DNA of 64,000 nucleotides, from assembly GCF_025399195.1 (NCBI RefSeq), contig NW_026252124.1, forward strand, positions 62,001-126,000, written 5' to 3'. A program made the translations under genes and the position numbers. Of the stretch, positions 24,703-37,430 are shown in pieces. Origin of the DNA: Umbelopsis ramanniana AG (taxonomy: Eukaryota > Mucoromycota > Umbelopsidomycetes > Umbelopsidales > Umbelopsidaceae). The notes below the pieces were generated by a model. It searched no databases. It worked only from the letters and a program-made list of their open reading frames with translations, and had not been told where the DNA came from. Position 1 is the first letter of the stretch. Each line of letters begins with the position of its first letter.

Positions 24703-27700
24703 CTAACTTCTCTTCTGTGCAATAGTGATCTTATCGCCCAAACTCAAGGCAATACCTTGCGTCTTGCTGCGAATGCGGATGTGACCGCTAATAGGGCCCT
24801 CAGCACTTCGTTCAATGCTCAAGTTGGCCAGTGCGTCCTCTCCAAAGATGCTTCTAGCATACATGTTGGCCGACAGGAATCCACAGTCACCCTCCAACTG
24901 CTTCTCTGGTGTCAAGCAGCTCATGTTGGTGGACTTCATGATGTGATCGAGATATTCTCTCAAGTCCCTAAAAAAACAAAACCAATGGTGAGTTGGATAT
25001 TGACCAAAGTCATATGCATGCATAGCTTGAATTGAAAAGAAAGTTAAACTTACAAGATGTTGGTGTTAACGTTGACCTTGTTCTCCCATTCAAATTCAGT
25101 CCACATGCTGCGGAACTGAGTTTCAGTGCAGCTGGCAGGGTTGATGTAATCCATAATGTCAATATGGATATCATTGAGAACCACGCAATTGCTATCAGAA
25201 GCTCCATGGGTGTCGTATACGATGTTGCCAAAGATGACACCAGTCTCGGTGGAAGAGACCTTAATAGGAGCTTTGACAGTAAGGAAAGAGTGGGGGGCAA
25301 GATTATGTGCGGCGGGACGATCGACAAGTTTGAGATCACCAAGAGTGGCAAACTCCACAGTCAAGTTCTGCAACGTCGTGTTGGTCTGGTTGACGATGAG
25401 GACATCTACATTGGAATGAAGGATACTCTTGATCAGGACGGGTTCATCTCCTCTAGTAAAGCAAGTCTATGATAACTCACCTAGAAGAATATCATATTGA
25501 TGAACATTAACAATGGCTTCTGCATATACAGGGTCAGAAAATCCAGTGAGTTGTACAACACGGCTCAACTTGGATATTAAGTCATCGTTCAAGTCAATAA
25601 CGCCAGTGGCACGAGAGAGATCCAACTCATACTTTTAAAAAAGGAATGCCGTCAGTATACTCGGGAATGGTGTGGAATCTTTCTTGATGGCTACTTACTT
25701 CATCGTTGCTATCTCCAGCAGATTTCTTTGTGAATTGTCTGAATACAATGGCATCGTCAACTTGGATAGTCACAGACGCATCGTCCTTAGATCTTTTGTC
25801 TGCTAATCGTTTCTGTAATGGATTAAGAGGACAGGTTAGGTATTAATTTTCGAGATTTTCGAGGTCGTAAAGATAACTCACATCTTCAGCTTGGACTTGT
25901 TTGGCAAACGCTGCTTTGGTATCATTGAGATAAACTTGTTCCATAACACGATCGTTGGGTATGTTTTCGACTACATGAAGATCTTGCATGATACGATCAT
26001 AAGAATCCTCGTCTATAGGCGAAGTGACAAATTGAGATTGGCCGACACGGATGATGCTGGTCATAATAAGCATTGCCTAAACGGAGTGATGTTAATAACA
26101 ATGCAAAGCGGGCCATTTAGACGAAATGAAAGTATCCTACCTCAGCGCGCTTAGCATTGACAAGCGTGGGGTCTTCTTCCAACTCGGAGAAGCGCAATGC
26201 CAGCTTTGTTACGGTGGTAGCCAAGACAGAACCAAGGAAGTAATCACCGTTCAAAATCAAGGCTATCGATGCAGTTAGTAATCGAATGTGGGTAGTTAGA
26301 AATCATGGCAATGATCATTACCTCTGAGTGGGGGTTTAGCTGCTGCCTTAACAGCGTCTAACTTGGATGCAGTGACAGCGTTAGAAGTGTATGCGCTTTC
26401 TGTAGCATAAGTGCCATCAGGAAGAATGCGACGGGGAGCAGCGCTAGTGGTTGGCACAGGTTTTGAATCCTCCTCTTCGCCATCTTGGTCCTTTTGAGCC
26501 TCTTCCAGCAATCGCTGCTCAGATGCCAAAATTGGGATTTCACCCAAACCAGCACGAATCTGCTTCCATGCTTTCTCAATATCCTTTGTTCCCATGCAGT
26601 ATTCACCAATAATCCAGAGAGCGCCACGGAACACCTTTCCAGACTTCATCTCTAACAAGTTCTCCAACAGGTTGTCGGTAATATCTGAGCGGAGATCGGG
26701 GAACTTTTCAACGACTTCTCGTACGAAAGCAATGACATCGACAGCCGAAGGGTTGTTAGAGTCGCTCAAGAACTCCATGAGGACGTGAACGACATTTGCA
26801 GCAACTTCTGAGAATTTGATGGCGCAAGTGTGAATGGACTGAATGAGCAATTGACGATATTCGTTGTTCTGAAATAGGAAGGTTTTAGCCCATGGTTTCA
26901 ATTACGATTAAAATAACGCTACGCCATGGTTTGCCCCCACAGTACCTTTTCGTATTCTTGATCATGGGTTTTAGCGAGCTCCTTCTTAAGGAAGAGGACA
27001 ACCTCTTGCACGTTTCTGCTTGAAGTCATCTCGAGGGCAATGCGAATTGCTTTACGACGGACATCAAGATCAGGGCTATTGACAAAGCAGTCGAGTTAGG
27101 GTTTTTTGCTAAAGCGCATGATGCTAGTAGCTTCCAATGCATTACGTACCTTGAAAGCACCCGCAAAATTTCCATGACAAGATCATCTAGAACCTTTCCA
27201 TGCTTGGCACGAAGGTCTTCGAAACGATCCAAGACAATCAACTTCACATTGTTGTCTGATTCCTTGATACTCAAATCAATGAAACAAGATGCCACGGCTA
27301 GTAAAAGTTAAATGATGAGGTCGAGAAATAAAACCAGCAACAGAGTTGGTATGATGGTTTACCTTTAACGGCAGCAGGGTTGTGAGTAAGGGTCATCAGG
27401 GTAGTGGCGGCATCGTATTTGACAGAGTGTGATGGTACATTGAGCAACTCAAATATGCATCGAATATAAGCAGCCTTATGATTAGGGTTGGTTTTGCTAT
27501 CCTTGCGAATGAGTTCAATAACAGCAAGCTGCAAAAGCTCATCAAAGGTAGGGACCTGAGGTAAGACATCCATCAAGTACTCGACAGCGCGATCAGGAGC
27601 AGTATTAGACAGCATGATGAAAGCATTTCGCTTGCAAGTCATATCAGCCTCCTACAATACAAGTCAGTAATAAGAAATGACGGAGGATGTTCGTGGACGT

Positions 27701-28386
27701 TTACTTACGCCAGCCAAAAAGCTGTGGATCAGCTCTGGAGCATCCGGAATCAAATATTCGAAATGTTTGTAGATAGAATAGATGGTAAAAACAGCGTTTT
27801 TCCTAACATATGAGTGGCGATGTTCCTGTTGGCGTTGATAGAATGGTCAGAATAACGTGGTATCCACTGCATCTGCGAAAGGTTGACATTTACCAAGCAA
27901 GCTCTGCAAGATGGTAGCAGTGGCTCAAGCACTTCTGGTTCTCTAATCTTGCATAAGAAACGAAGAGTAGCGCCTCGGATGTATTCGTTAGGATGCTGCA
28001 AATCTCTTCTGATGGTATCGCTAAATTGAATTGAACGTTAAGGCTGCGACGGTTGATGAGAGGGAAACATAAAAGGCCAATGCATACCAAACAAGAATGA
28101 ATTCCTGCTTCAGCTTGCCATCAGGATTGGTCTTGGAACATATCTCCCAGTAGAAATGAAGCAGCTTCTTGAGCTGCTTGTTCTTTGAGGGTAAGACGAA
28201 ACGAATAACGTGCATCAGCAGCTTCTCCATGGGGTCACCGTTCAACATGATGAGGAGGAGCTTTTTCATCGTTTCGATCTTAGTTTCCTCAGAGCCTTTT
28301 TCGAAAGCTCGCTGGAAGTCTTGGATGCTCGGTTGTTCGGTCGCATCGTCCAGATGGACGAGGGTGTAGCATAAATCGCTAGCCAT
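24703..28386 (-). CDS. SEC26: Coatomer subunit beta (beta-COP)
   Basis: Thirteen minus-strand exons: 28386-28088, 28020-27894, 27825-27710, 27651-27363, 27297-27150, 27075-26946, 26868-26322, 26262-26141, 26076-25882, 25812-25699, 25631-25481, 25405-25054, 24967-24703; about 950 aa. The HEAT-repeat trunk ([54 protein letters not shown]) and the appendage ([64 protein letters not shown]) match beta-COP throughout. It coats COPI vesicles in Golgi-to-ER traffic. One junction is odd: the end of exon 3 at 27710 has a perfect GT donor but leaves the frame one base short before exon 4. A T-run of four in the coding strand may have lost a T; a weak GC donor two bases earlier would also keep frame. 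Confidence 0.93.
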
Positions 28387-28863
28387 GTAAGAGCTATAGC
28401 CAGTTAAGACCTATAAAGTTGGATATAGGCACACGCGCCTCGCGCTGGAGTCAAAGTGGCCAGGCTTTAGGAGCCAGCAAATTGGACACGTCACTACCGG
28501 TTTTACCATTGGCACTCCGCTTGGCCATGCCTGCCATGCCTCTTTGCTGCTACGGCAACAACATCCTTTTGTATGCCCACGAACTTTTTATGTGAAAACC
28601 ATATTCCTTCTATTATACAAGTACGGTGCAGACGCTTTGGAGTCATGGTAAAAAGAATTAATTAAACTGTATGCAGGCTAAATGCATTGGAGTGTTATAA
28701 CATCGGATTGTTTCTATACGACAAAGTGTGCATGTCCAAACGGCTACTTTGAAAAATTCATGAGTAGCAAACTGTACAGGGGTGGTGGAAAGATTTTGAG
28801 AGATGTCAAACAAGACCTTGCTGAAAATTTCAAACCCTAGTTTAAAAAGTGGGTGGGTGAATC
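28387..28863. other. SEC26 promoter and 3' UTR of the next minus-strand gene
   Basis: No gene seen. GC-rich palindrome-like words (GGCACTCCG, GCCATGCCTGCCATGCC) occur near 28510-28540. Confidence 0.5.
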
Positions 28864-30137
28864 CTAGTGCGAACCATGTAGGAGTGGTGGTATACTTTGA
28901 GCAGCCAATTTGGATGCTGTGGTGGTAGCAGATGCGGTGGAGGAGACGGAGGATTTGGCGGTTTGTTGATTATGTTCAAATTTGACAAATGTGTAGGCTA
29001 CCGTGCCTGGGATAGACAGCACAAACTCGGGTCCAAACGCTTGACTTGGTGTCCATACGCCTGGCGAAATATGTCGATCGCTGATGATTCGTAGAACACC
29101 TTGAATAGCAGCCTGTTGGGCAAATCCATACGCTTCCATAACTTGAATAGATCCCCGAATAACCTTTCCTTGTTGGGCGTCTCGTACTTCACCCCAAACA
29201 TCAATGCGCTTCCCTTTTCGTTGATATTCCGTGGGGCCCTTTGTCAAACTATAATCCATCACATGTAGAATAAACCAGTGCATAAGAGGGATCCATCGAA
29301 GTAGGAAGGCAAAAACCCGCCATAAAAAAAGTATCAAACGCATTATGTTGACATCAATGGGTATAAATGTGTCGATATTTTCAATATGTGTGGATCGACT
29401 GGCTATGTAGCAATTTGCTCCGCCAGCGGTGGCTACCAAAGCTTTGCCAGCATTGGGGAAAGTGACGGTTCGTGACTTGTAAAATAACGGGACCTCTTGA
29501 ATAGCCCCTTCAACACATGCAAGATTCATGTCAGCGGCGGAGAACATATTTCGAACATTCGTTTTCCAAATACCACGGGAGACAGGGATGCCATCGGCAA
29601 TATTTGAAAATGCAAACGATAAGTTGAGGTGAGTTGCCGTTGGGAGATGATGCCGCAAAAGTGCTGCGAGGCAATCGGTGGCTACACTGTCGAATCCTAG
29701 ACCAGGGATGGCGATTATGTTTGCACTCTGGATCTGCGCTGATAGACTTTGGAAAAGCAGTTGTAGTGATTGTTGTTCTTTGGAGATATCTAAATAGTCG
29801 GTATGGGTTCGTATGCATGACATAATGAGCGGTTCCGTTGTTTCAATGTATGGTCCAGCCTACATTGAGTCAGTAAAGCAGTACAAGATGAGGTTCAGAT
29901 CGGACAATATCATACCATGTTCAAGACGACCTTGATGTCTTTTAGATAGTGGTCGATTAACGAGTCTGACAATTTAAATGAGCACCAAGGTAGCGAGAGT
30001 CGAGTAGCTAAGTTTCGCACTTTGGTCGTGGACCTGCCACTCAGCACGCATAATTGACTTAATTGAGGATGTTGAGCCATGGCCTCGGATACCATAGTGC
30101 CCATGTATCCCGTACAGCCATATATCATTACAGTCAT
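28864..30137 (-). CDS. Saccharopine dehydrogenase-like oxidoreductase (SCCPDH family)
   Basis: Two exons (30137-29916 and 29859-28864) give 405 aa. The N-terminus is a Rossmann nucleotide-binding fold with MIYGCTGYMGTMVSEAMA (GxxGxxG). KDIKVVLNM, then AGPYIETTEPLIMSC and DYLDISKEQQ, are standard for the SCCPDH/trans-acting enoyl reductase family. A hydrophobic segment near the middle (LILFLWRVFAFLLRWIPL) suggests membrane or lipid-droplet association, as for animal SCCPDH. The C-terminus is Ser/Thr/Ala-rich. The substrate is not known; it lacks the lysine-pathway context and should not be called saccharopine dehydrogenase proper. The gene is divergent from chitin synthase across 342 nt. Confidence 0.85.
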
Positions 30138-30479
30138 GGCAATGAATGGGAGAAAGAAGAAGTGAGGAAAAAGAAGAAATAATAAAATATCGCTGGTTAC
30201 AAGGCAGATCCGCGATCACTAACATGTGAAAATGATTAGGGCCGCTCGCATGGCAGCATCAGACAAACGTTGACGTCAGCAGAAAGGGTTGGGGGAAGTG
30301 ACAGACGGAGCACCAAAAAAAAAAAAAAAAAAAGCTCCGGGCGCTCAGCTTGGTGATTGTTGTTAAGGACCAAATTCAGAGAAGTGCCTTGGCATGGAAA
30401 GCAAGGTTTTATAAATATATCTTACGAGCTATTTATTGCTCTTCTTCTTTTCCTCTTTCTCTCTCGCTTCTTCGGATGA
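30138..30479. promoter_or_regulatory. Divergent promoter SCCPDH-like/chitin synthase
   Basis: Holds a 19-nt poly(A) tract at 30315-30333, which in fungi often excludes nucleosomes, and a TATA box at 30410-30417 (TATAAATA), 62 nt before the chitin synthase ATG. The minus-strand gene starts at the other end. Confidence 0.55.
30410..30417 (+). promoter_or_regulatory. TATA box of chitin synthase
   Basis: TATAAATA, 62 nt upstream of the main ATG. Confidence 0.5.
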
Positions 30480-30499
30480 ATGTACACTTATCCAACTGA
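30476..30499 (+). promoter_or_regulatory. Overlapping upstream ORF at the chitin synthase start
   Basis: An ATG four bases before the main ATG (ATGAATG) opens a 7-codon frame ending TGA at 30497-30499, inside the chitin synthase coding region. A scanning ribosome meets it first, so it may reduce translation. Confidence 0.45.
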
Positions 30500-33400
30500 C
30501 TCCCCCATTCCACGCACTCCTCCAAATATGTATCCTATGGAACCCAGGCATTATCATTCGGAGCACGAATACCTTCAGTCACCACATTCAGGTTACCCAG
30601 AAACAACGCCTTACCCACCGTTTGATTCGGTTCCTACTCCTCCAGTACATGACGTTGGTGCCAGTACAGCCCTCAACCACGGCTCCTATCCATCAGATTT
30701 TGGCCATCCACGTCCTCGTCCACAAAATTCAGAGCTGGGCCTAGCTCCGCAACGTCAGGTACGGCGCTATAATACTACACGACGAGTTCAACTGGTTCGA
30801 GGTAATCTCGTACTAGACTGTCCCTGCTCTACCCGGCTACTGGCTGCCGTTCCACGTAAGGACGGAAAGGAATTTACGCATATGAGGTATACAGCGGCTA
30901 CGTGTGATCCGTCTGAATTTGCCAAGGATTATACACTGCGTCAAGCACTGCTGGGCAGGTCAACTGAGTTGTTTATATGCATCACAATGTATAACGTAAG
31001 GCTTTTGATTTTCTCACATTTCAATAGGTATTGGGTACTAACAAGATTGGGGTGGGGCACTTGCTTGATTAGGAAAATGAGGTCTTATTTACACGAACGA
31101 TGCATGGTGTGATGAAGAATATCGCCTACCTATGTACAAAAGAGAGGTCCAGAACATGGGTAAGAAGAGCATTGTGGCAGATATGGAAGTATAAGAATGT
31201 ATGGATTAAACTGGTGATGTGTCATAGGGCGTGAACGGATGGCAAAAAGTCACGGTATGCATTATAGCGGATGGTAGATCAAAAATCCATCCTCGGACTC
31301 TAGCGGTATTGGCGGCTATGGGAGTGTACCAAGATGGCGTTGCCAAAAACGAGGTCAAAGGCAAAGAGGTCACAGCTCATATTTACGAGGTAATACTTGT
31401 TCCCCATAACGAATGTACCACCTCTCATAAAACACTGACGCAATAATTGACCCAAAAAAAAAAAAAAGTACACAACCCAATTATCCGTGGATTCCGGCAT
31501 GAAATTCAAGGGCGCGGACAAAGACATTGTACCCACTCAAATTATATTTTGTCTGAAGGAAAAGAATGCAAAAAAGATCAATTCACATCGTTGGTTCTTC
31601 CAAGCCTTTGGTCCCATCATTCAGCCTAACGTGTGTGTGCTATTGGATGTCGGAACGCGACCCGGTAACACGTCTATCTACCACTTGTGGAAGACCTTTG
31701 ACGTCAACTCAAATGTCGCTGGGGCCTGTGGAGAGATCAGAGCTATGACAGGAACTGCCGGTGTCAACCTCATCAACCCATTAGTGGCCGCTCAAAATTT
31801 CGAATACAAGATATCCAACATCCTTGACAAGCCTTTAGAGTCCGTTTTTGGGTACATCAGCGTTTTACCAGGTGCCTTTTCCGCTTATCGCTATATTGCT
31901 CTACAAAACGATGTCGATGGAAAAGGACCGCTTGAGAAATATTTCCTTGGTGAAACTCTTCATGGAGGGATCAAATCAGGCATCTTCGAAGCCAACATGT
32001 ATTTGGCTGAAGATCGTATATTATGCTATGAGCTGATTGCCAAAAAAAATCATGCGTGGCTGTTGAAGTATGTGTCCAAAGCCTATGGAGAAACAGATGT
32101 TCCAGATGCTATTCCAGAGTTTATATCACAACGTCGTCGATGGCTCAACGGTAAGCAGTGATGTTTACAAATTAAAGAATCTATCCTGGATTTCTCATTA
32201 ACATACGTGTAGGTTCTTTCTTTGCTGGCATCTATGCTCTTTGGCACTGGGGCAAAATCTTTCAAACAGCTCACTCATCAGGAAGGAAAATAGCTCTTTT
32301 AGTTGAAAACATTTACCTGACCATCAACCTGTTATTTTCATGGTTTGCTATCGTAAGTAACATCTTGCGCTATACTGACGTTGCATACATCATCGCTAAA
32401 CCATGCATTATATAACAGGGCCAATTCTTCCTCAGTTTCTTCATCCTAACTGAAGCCATTGTCACTATTAAAAACCCACCCTTCTCATCAAGTGTTGCTA
32501 ATATTGTACATCAAATATTAACTTATGTATACCTTATCCTCATCATTGTATTATTCTTAATTGCTATGGGTAACCGACCTCAAGGGTAAGCAAAATCGAC
32601 CTGCATGTATAGCCAGACGGATGAATGCTAACTATCTTGCTTACTATGTAGATCAAAGGCGGCTTATACAGCTTGTTTTGTATTTTTCGCTCTGCTGATG
32701 ATCTACATTATGTTCTGCTCAGTGTGGTTAGCGGTTAGCGGAGTACAGCAAGCATTATCAGAATCTCCAGGAGCTTCGCTGATTAGCAACGGTGCCTTTA
32801 GAGATATTGTTGTCTCAGTAGCTGCTACATATGCTCTTTATCTTGTATCAAGTATTATGTTCTTGGATCCCTGGCATATGATCACCAGCTTTGCGCAATA
32901 TTTGTTGCTAATGCCAAGGTAAGAAAGACCGTTTGATATCCCATAAAGCAGCTCCTGACACAAGTTACTCATTGACTCTCGTCTAGTTATATCAACATTT
33001 TGAATATATACGCCTTCTGTAATACACACGATGTCAGGTCAGTATTATGAAGTACACTCTTCTGCCGCTACGAGTCCAATTTGAATCGTTGTGTTATTAA
33101 TCACAGTCAATGGCGGGCAGTTGGGGAACCAAAGATCAAACAGGTGTAGCAACGGACTTGGGTGTAGTCTCGCAAGCATCGCATGGTGAAAATACGGTGG
33201 AAGTCAGCTTGCCGACCGAACAAAGAGATATCAACGAACTCTATGAAGATGCATGCCGAGAGCTTCAGAAGAAGCCAGCGCAGGAGACCTCGCATCGAGA
33301 TGCTAGGACCAAGCAAGAAGACTAGTAAGCCGAAAGCGGTTTGTGTAGCCTCTGGTCATCATCACAACCAAAACTAACCATTTTTTTTACCCTTATAAAA

Positions 33401-33688
33401 GCTACCGAGCTTTCAGAACTAGGCTTGTTGTATGCTGGATAATAAGCAATTTAATTCTTGCTATTGTTGTAGCAAATGCTACCATTCTTGAATGGCTAGG
33501 TAAGTGGACTTTTCACATGGCTTGCTTGCACTTGGTCTGTGCCACAACTGACCCCGCCGTCTGTAGGTGACTTTGATACTCGTACCAACGGCTACCTTGC
33601 CTTTGTATTATGGAGTGTTGCTGCACTTGCTGCGTTTAGATTCGTTGGTAGTTTAATCTATCGTATATCGACATTGTTTAGCGCATGA
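30480..33688 (+). CDS. Chitin synthase, class I/II type
   Basis: Eleven exons (30480-30995, 31073-31159, 31228-31389, 31469-32150, 32213-32352, 32419-32585, 32652-32918, 32987-33037, 33121-33324, 33402-33499, 33567-33688) give 831 aa. A Pro/Tyr-rich N-terminus precedes the CHS1 N-terminal domain ([19 protein letters not shown]) and the GT2 domain: [64 protein letters not shown], and the product-binding [11 protein letters not shown]. At least six membrane helices follow, with a soluble loop and DPWHM between them. It polymerises UDP-GlcNAc into chitin at the plasma membrane. Nearby chitin deacetylase acts on its product. Intron 3 has an A-run, not pyrimidines, before its AG. Confidence 0.95.
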
Positions 33689-33837
33689 GGCATTATATCC
33701 TATTCTGTGTATTTTTCTGGCGGAGTATTTTTTTTCTCAATCCTACCAAAAATATAGCGCAGACATTTTTTTTCTATTGTCGACGAGTTCTTCTTGGCCT
33801 TCTTTAAACCTCCTAATTTATCCTTGTCCATTGTGTA

Positions 33838-35940
33838 ATGACCAATTCATCACGATTGACGTTGCTCAGGTTATCTATAGTCTTGGGGACATCCCTTTTG
33901 TCCGCTACCCACGGCTCCCCCATTTACGCTCAAGATGTCGAAGAGCCTGATATTGACTTTGGATCCGCTGAATTCTGGACAAAAGTAGGCACTATCCTCA
34001 CCCTTGTGCTCTTGGGAGGAGTCTTTGCTGGTGAGCAACATGTTTTGTAGTAGTATCATTCGTTTGCACTCTGGTACTGACCATTGCTGTTCGTATGACG
34101 ACCTTTCTCTACTTTTTATGACGTGTAGGCTTAACGCTGGGTTTGATGGTAAGATTTCTTGGGTCGACGCTTTCTTTTATGAACCGACATATTCACCAGC
34201 ATTCTCTTCGAAAAGGGTCTTGATGAGACGAACCTTCATGTATTGATCGAATCGGGAACGGAGGCAGAAAAGGCAAACGCGCAGAAGGTTCTCAGACTTC
34301 TTGATCGTGGCAAACACTGGGTGTTAGTAACCCTTTTATTGTCTAACGTTATTGTCAACGAAACGCTTCCCATTATTCTCGATTCTGTGTTTGGTGGCGG
34401 TTGGCAAGCTGTTGTCATTTCTACTGCATTAATTGTCATTTTTGGAGAGTGAGTTCACCTTTCGGCCATTAATATGCACACGTGCGTTTTCCGTTCTGAG
34501 CTAACTTTCCAATTTGTAGAGTCATACCTCAGTGTAAGGATCAGAGACAAATCAAACACTCTTGAATATTTGGATATCGTCCTCACAACTGACATTCTGC
34601 CTTGACAACAGCTATCTGTGTACGCCATGGTCTCGCCATTGGAGCACGTTGCTCTGGGTAAGGTGATCTTTCCACGGTTATAGTGAGAGAACATGGCATG
34701 GCTGACGAAGAATTTTTTTTTTTTAAACAGGATGGTGCTATGCCTTATGTATGTTATGTATCCCATTGCCTATCCTACTGCCCTTCTTCTTGATTACTTC
34801 CTTGGAGAATCCCACGGTACCGTTTATAAGAAAGCAGGTAAAGTGGATACACTTATCAGTTTGAAAGTTGTTCAGCAGAGACATGGCTTTATTGACACTA
34901 GAGTAGGTCTTAAGTCGTTGGTATCGCTCCATCGGGCTGTTGATGAGAATGGTGATGTCGATGCCTTGACTGAGGATGAAGTGACCATCATTGGTGCTGT
35001 GTTGGACCTTCGTGCTAAGCCAGTGTCCAAGATTATGACTCCCATTGCCGACTGCTTTGTACTTTCTATTGACGCTGTTCTTGACGAAAATGTGATGGAC
35101 ATGGTAAGGATCGGCAACCCATTGCCACGCTGAATACGGCGACTGACCTACATATTATCTCTCAAACTTAGATTGTGTCTGCTGGATATTCCCGTATCCC
35201 TGTACACTCTCCAGGCAACAAGTCTAATTTCGTCGGTATGCTTCTTGTCAAGCAACTCATTAAATACGACCCTGAGGATGCTCTCCCCGTTAGCAACTTC
35301 CAAATTAGTACCCTACCTGAGACTGGGCCGGATACCAGCTGCTTGGACATCTTGAATTTCTTCCAAGAAGGACGCAGTCATATGGCTCTTGTCTCCAGCA
35401 ACCCTGGAGGTGAAGATGGTGTTCTCGGTGTCATCACTCTTGAAGATGTCATTGAAGAGCTTATCGGCGAGGTATGCGTAAAAAAAGAGTAGGCATTGAA
35501 AAAAGACGTTTATGTTTTGCTGATGATACTTGGTGTTACAGGAAATCATTGACGAGACCGATGTCTATGTCGATGGTAAGTATAATCTCGTAGAGATATT
35601 ATGGCGTTGTAATTTTTTCTAAACCATCATTCTGCCAATAGTGCATCAAAAGATCAAGGTTGTCCGTCGCTCGGCGGGAAAAACCAACATTCGATTATTC
35701 CCGTTCTTGAATGCTCGTCGAAGACACTCTCGAGACATTCGTAATGACAAGATTGTTGCTTCTCAGCGACAGTTACAGCGTGCTGGTAGTCATCCCAAGC
35801 TGGATGTTGACCATGCAGGCATTGAAACTAGAATGAAAGGCTATGGTGCCGTCTCCAATGGAGGCATGGATGCAGAAGCTGGAGCAACCCTTGGCTCTAC
35901 AACTGAAAGTCAACCTCTGCTCAATAACAGCAATCAGTAA
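33838..35940 (+). CDS. CNNM/Mam3-type DUF21-CBS membrane protein
   Basis: Nine exons (33838-34030, 34129-34148, 34216-34448, 34520-34533, 34612-34657, 34731-35103, 35172-35471, 35542-35575, 35642-35940) give 503 aa. A signal-like N-terminus is followed by the DUF21 core: [50 protein letters not shown] and [18 protein letters not shown]. The acidic-helix segment ([24 protein letters not shown]) and a CBS pair ([20 protein letters not shown] to [20 protein letters not shown]) follow, then a basic tail. The family includes yeast Mam3 (vacuolar, manganese tolerance) and animal CNNM magnesium transporters; the ion is not readable here. Two micro-exons of 20 and 14 nt lie inside the DUF21 core. Confidence 0.9.
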
Positions 35941-36277
35941 TCTCCTTTAGGGGTTTCCATTGAGGCTGCCGTACCCCTAACACTCCATTGTAGACCAAAA
36001 TGCCATTTCCTATCTATTTTTTTCTTTTGTCTCCATTCATTAACTTATGTGCGCGTAGCTCGTATGTTTGTTTCATTTACTATTTGATTTATCATTATTG
36101 AAAGCCTCTCCCTTTTATAACCACAAGCATCCCGTTTTTTCTATTCTCCATTCTTTGCACAGTAAAAGAAATGAAGAAACATCATGAACATAACACAGTA
36201 TTGTAAACAATGTATTTGTGGAAATCGTTGTATTCCTATGTTTTTATTATCTCCAGGAGGTTACAAGCATTTTAATT
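35941..36277. other. Convergent intergenic region CNNM/RPS27
   Basis: 3' UTRs only. Confidence 0.6.
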
Positions 36278-37091
36278 TTAGTTGAGCTTTCTGCGGAAGG
36301 AGCAGCCTGCAAAAAATTGGGAATGAGAGGTCATGTTGGAGATTACCAAGAACTTGCGTAAGGCTATGCCTGTAACTTACCCTCAGTGAGACGGGCACGA
36401 CCACCAGTGGGTTGGCACAAGACGGTGGCGCAGGAAGAGCAGAGAACGACAGTCTGAGCATGGCTGAAGACAGTGGTAATGTTGAAGCAGCCTGGAGGTT
36501 TACAAGTTAGTGACAGGTTTACAGCAACAATTTTTTTTTCACTTGGCGTTGAAACATACCAGGGCACTTAACGTCCATGAAGTAAGAGTTGGGAGATTGC
36601 ACCAATCTCTTAAGCTTGTGGGAGCGCTTTTCTTGTTCAACGGAAGGGTTGAGGAGATCGACGGCCAACTGGTAGAGATCAAGGAATTGGAAGGTTAGTC
36701 ATGTTGTTACAATGCATACCATGGATAAAAAAAAGAGTGGCGCAAAAAAAGAAAAATTTAAGAAAAAGTTGAGTGAGATGGAGCAATGCATGAGCTGACA
36801 GGACATGAACTAACAGGTTGCTGCTGGAATCGTAGCGTACATAGTCGTTTGTCGCCAAGTAGAGTGAGTGCTATGAATCGGCTGCGTTTGCAAAGTCGAA
36901 CATTGGCATGCCAAATTGCAAGGCCAGCCATTTTTTTTACAACCAATTCGAAATGTGAAGCCAGTTGTAGAGTTGATCATATCATGTCAGCACATCCATC
37001 TGGGAATGCATGCATCCATCTCATTTCAAGTCTCGTTCTTAAGGATAGAGGATGCTTTCATATAGGATTGGAGTAATATACGTACGACCAT
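36278..37091 (-). CDS. RPS27: Ribosomal protein eS27
   Basis: Four exons on the minus strand (37091-37086, 36668-36560, 36491-36381, 36306-36278) encode 84 aa, the same length as human eS27. The first exon holds only two codons (Met-Val) before a 417-nt intron, by far the longest intron of the window. The body reads [35 protein letters not shown] and the C4 zinc finger [13 protein letters not shown]...CSSCATVLC, then [18 protein letters not shown]. It is a small-subunit (40S) protein. The two-codon first exon was set because MV joined to LAVDLL matches yeast eS27 and both splice sites are canonical. Confidence 0.93.
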
Positions 37092-37430
37092 AGTGATGCG
37101 CAGAAAAAGAGGAAGATTTCAGCTTGCCTGGAGCGATAGTTTAAAGGCTTGCCGATGGCCAGTGAAATTTTTGACGTCAGCAAGTTGAAACCAATGTGGT
37201 AGGAAACGTAATTTTTTCATCCAAACCTTTTGCGGAGTGCAACGAAATTGTCATAAGCTGCAAGGAATCTTTCTGGCTACCTTCTCTCATTCTAGATACT
37301 AATTTTATCTTCTTGTAACGATAATACAAAGAAACACTATTTTTATCATCATTAGTTTTTTTATTTCAATATATTTCATGATCAAAAAGGCACATTAGAT
37401 GGTACTGTACAAACATATCCACTGATTTTA
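37092..37430. other. RPS27 promoter and acyltransferase 3' UTR
   Basis: No gene. T-rich and A-rich tracts but no clear TATA box, as expected for a ribosomal protein gene. Confidence 0.5.
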
